The notes below the pieces were generated by a model, which saw only the letters and a program-made list of their open reading frames with translations, was not told the DNA's origin and searched no databases. A stretch of DNA of 64,000 nucleotides, from assembly GCF_900167435.1 (NCBI RefSeq), contig NZ_FUWS01000016.1:33811-97810 (forward strand), read 5' to 3'. Of the stretch, positions 62,436 through 64,000 are shown one piece after another; position 1 is the stretch's first letter, and each line of letters opens with the position of its first letter. The DNA comes from Marinactinospora thermotolerans DSM 45154 (GTDB lineage Bacteria; Actinomycetota; Actinomycetes; Streptosporangiales; Streptosporangiaceae). The position numbers and the translations under genes are program-made.

Positions 62436-62954
62436 ATGAGCGACCAGCACAGCGCGCTGGAGACGAGTCCCGTGCCCGCTCCCGGTCCGGCCGCGGTTCC
62501 GCCGGAGCCGTTCCGTGGTGTCTTTGAAACGCCCGCGTCCGTGACGCTCCCCACGAGCGATGTGGCGGAGCCGGCGAGTCCGGAGACCCGCCGGTTCAGG
62601 CTCTTCGAGCCGTTCGGCACCTCCTGCGGGCTGCCGCGTCCGCGCCGGTGGGCGTTTCCGGGACGTGCCGCTCGTCTCGGCGGGAGGCGTCTTGGAGCAG
62701 AGGCCGGCGATGGGCGTCGGTTCCGCGTCTCTGCTCGGCCAGGTCGATTCCCCTGCCCGGGCCTGTCGCCCGCCACGGCCCGACCCGGTCCACGGGGATA
62801 TCCCCCGGAACGCCTGCGATGTGGCGGTGACCACCCCGAGAACGCGTGGACCGTCTTCACCGCGGTGCGGCCCTTCGCCTCAGCCGGTCGGGAGGCGTAC
62901 ACCCTGGAAGCCGTCGGGGTCATCCCGCCGGGTGTCGACCGCGGCGGACAATGA
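62436..62954 (+). CDS. Unrecognised ORF between a MerR-type promoter and the merR gene, possibly frame-disrupted
   Basis: The frame of 172 codons starts at the predicted leaderless ATG and ends in TGA overlapping the merR ATG (ATGA). Its first 65 residues and last 43 residues (HPENAWTVFTAVRPF, EAVGVIPPGVD) have strong third-position GC. The middle, about 62635-62820, looks coding in the next frame (FRDVPLVSAGGVLEQRP). Two compensating indels, or a real but unusual Arg/Gly-rich middle, would explain this. No family is recognised. Its position suggests it is a target of the MerR regulator. Confidence 0.4.
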   Translation: MSDQHSALETSPVPAPGPAAVPPEPFRGVFETPASVTLPTSDVAEPASPETRRFRLFEPFGTSCGLPRPRRWAFPGRAARLGGRRLGAEAGDGRRFRVSARPGRFPCPGLSPATARPGPRGYPPERLRCGGDHPENAWTVFTAVRPFASAGREAYTLEAVGVIPPGVDRGGQ

Positions 62955-63763
62955 GAAGCATGCCCGATGTCACTGATGCCGATGGCCTGACCGTCGGTCA
63001 GGTCGCCTCGCGTCTGGGCGTGACAGTCCGCGCGCTGCACCACTGGGACGAGATCGCTCTGGCGCGGCCGTCGCTGCGCACGGCCGCCGGATACCGGCTC
63101 TACACCACTGGTGATCTGGAACGTCTGCACCGCATCGTCGTCTACCGCGAGATCGGTCTCGGCCTGGAGGCGATCCGGGCCATCTTGGACGATCCGACCG
63201 TGGACGTGCCCGACGCGCTGCGCGCGCAACGCGCCGGGGTCGCCGAACGGATCGACCGCCTCCAGCAGCTCAGCGCCGGACTGGACCGGATGATCGACGC
63301 CCACGAGCGCGGCCTGGTGCTGACCGCCGAGCAGCAGACGGCGATCTTCGGCCCCCGGTGGGACCCGGACTGGCCCGCCCAGGCCCGTCAGCGCTACGGA
63401 GACACGGCGCAATGGCGGCACTACGCCGAACGCTCGGCCTCTCGCGGACCGGAGGAGTGGCGGGCCATCGCCGACGTCGTTGTCGGCTTCGAGCGCGCCC
63501 TCGGGGACGCGATGGAGGCCGGCGTCGCACCCGGCAGCCCGGAGGCCGACCGGCTCGTCGAGTGGCATCGCGAGATCTTCGCCTCGTACTTTCCCCTCAC
63601 CAGGCAGATGCAGGTCTGCCTGGGCCGCAAGTGTGAGGCCGATCCGGGATTCGCCGCCCACTACGACGGCATCCGCGCGGGCCTTGCCACGTGGTTCCGG
63701 CAGATCATCGACGCCAGCGCGCGCGCCCACGGTATCGACCCCGACACCGCGACCTGGCAGTAG
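62951..63763 (+). CDS. MerR family regulator with TipAS effector domain
   Basis: This 270-residue protein has an N-terminal MerR winged helix (LTVGQVASRLGVTVRALHHWDEIAL, YRLYTTGDLERLHRIVVYREIG) and a coiled-coil dimer helix (residues about 80-125). A C-terminal TipAS-like domain follows (FGPRWDPDWPAQARQRYGDT, FASYFPLTRQMQVCLG). TipAL of Streptomyces binds thiopeptides through such a domain, and others sense varied drugs. The ATG at 62951 is chosen for its ATGA overlap with the preceding frame; ATG at 62960 is possible. An exporter gene is convergent just downstream. Confidence 0.92.
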   Translation: MRSMPDVTDADGLTVGQVASRLGVTVRALHHWDEIALARPSLRTAAGYRLYTTGDLERLHRIVVYREIGLGLEAIRAILDDPTVDVPDALRAQRAGVAERIDRLQQLSAGLDRMIDAHERGLVLTAEQQTAIFGPRWDPDWPAQARQRYGDTAQWRHYAERSASRGPEEWRAIADVVVGFERALGDAMEAGVAPGSPEADRLVEWHREIFASYFPLTRQMQVCLGRKCEADPGFAAHYDGIRAGLATWFRQIIDASARAHGIDPDTATWQ

Positions 63764-63784
63764 CGCGGATCCACGTCTGGACGC

Positions 63785-64000
63785 CTAACGGGTGCTTCCC
63801 GTCCGCTTCTCCTGCGGGGCGAACTGCGTGCGGTACAGGGCGGTGTACAGGCCGCCGTGGGCGAGGAGCTCCTCGTGGGTCCCCGACTCCAGGACACGGC
63901 CGTCCTCGAGGACGAGGATGCGGTCGGCCTCGCGGACGGTGGCCAACCGGTGGGCGATGACCAGGGAGGTCCGCCCCCGCAACGCGGTACGCAACGCCTC
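63785..64000 (-). CDS. ABC exporter, C-terminal end of the ATPase domain (partial)
   Basis: The visible 71 C-terminal residues are the end of an ABC exporter nucleotide-binding domain. [23 protein letters not shown] gives the switch His, followed by [31 protein letters not shown]. The start and the membrane part lie beyond 64000. A fused membrane-ATPase drug or lipid exporter is likely. It ends 21 bp from the convergent merR gene, which may or may not control it. Confidence 0.88.
   Translation of the reverse strand, partial: EALRTALRGRTSLVIAHRLATVREADRILVLEDGRVLESGTHEELLAHGGLYTALYRTQFAPQEKRTGSTR

Noticed and set aside
62406..62834. Minus-strand 142-codon frame opposite the MerR-controlled ORF
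   Set aside because: Would be read through the MerR-type promoter in the wrong direction; no ribosome site and Arg/Thr-rich shadow composition.

Overview
The window is about 64 kb of very GC-rich chromosome (strong G/C bias at third codon positions, many GTG starts, 4-bp ATGA/GTGA gene overlaps, U-less GC hairpins as terminators). It carries a Gly/Pro-tailed Ser/Thr kinase, DUF6504, DUF4192, a group II truncated haemoglobin, an Rv2466c-type DsbA-like protein and MT0933-type antitoxin-like proteins. Together these point to a filamentous actinomycete, most likely of the Nocardiopsis/Streptomonospora/Thermobifida kind. No IS element, prophage, CRISPR array, rRNA or tRNA was seen. Both ends cut through a gene: a kinase at 1 and an ABC exporter at 64000.

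Region 1 (1-5.5 kb) holds the kinase, an SOS-boxed DUF6504 gene, an APC permease, a TenA-like protein, a Gly-rich small protein and a GNAT enzyme. Region 2 (5.5-24.4 kb) is the core of the window, a cobalamin locus headed by a B12 riboswitch: a ChlI/ChlD-type chelatase subunit, cobO, cobB with a coupled GNAT gene (minus strand), then cobI-cobM-cbiD-cobL-cbiG/cobJ, then ferredoxin-cbiC-cbiX-cobC-bluB/cobT and a CysG/CobA-type methylase. The set mixes markers of early cobalt insertion (CbiX, CbiD, CbiG) with an oxygen-dependent step (BluB) and a late-type chelatase subunit. cobN, cobK, cobD/cbiB, cobQ, cobS and cobP/U are not in the window. Two dynamin-like GTPases (24.4-28.7 kb) are translationally coupled to the end of this locus.

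Region 3 (28.7-42.2 kb) runs from a membrane diguanylate cyclase and DUF4192 through ettA, glbO, an MFS permease, a thioesterase, an S9 peptidase, an HNH nuclease with a coupled 40-codon upstream ORF, an FmdB zinc ribbon, ilvD and a NERD protein. Region 4 (42.3-58.5 kb) is metabolic and transport housekeeping: amidase, MFS, malQ, an SLC13-like transporter, pepN divergent from an Rv2466c-like protein, an aldehyde dehydrogenase, rpiB, a PP2C phosphatase and mgtE. As I recall it, the order ettA, glbO, thioesterase, HNH, pepN, DsbA-like, rpiB parallels Rv2477c to Rv2465c of Mycobacterium tuberculosis.

Region 5 (58.5-64 kb) is the least ordinary part: a tandem of MT0933-like small proteins plus an Arg-rich protein, a frameshifted secreted protein, an M23 protein lacking key active-site residues, a thioredoxin-like ferredoxin with a Lys-rich tail, and a TipA-like MerR regulator behind a MerR-type promoter and a possibly frame-disrupted ORF. 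I found no clearly new system. The best leads are the coupled GTPase pair, the MT0933-like tandem, the apparent M23 pseudoenzyme and the MerR-controlled ORF.
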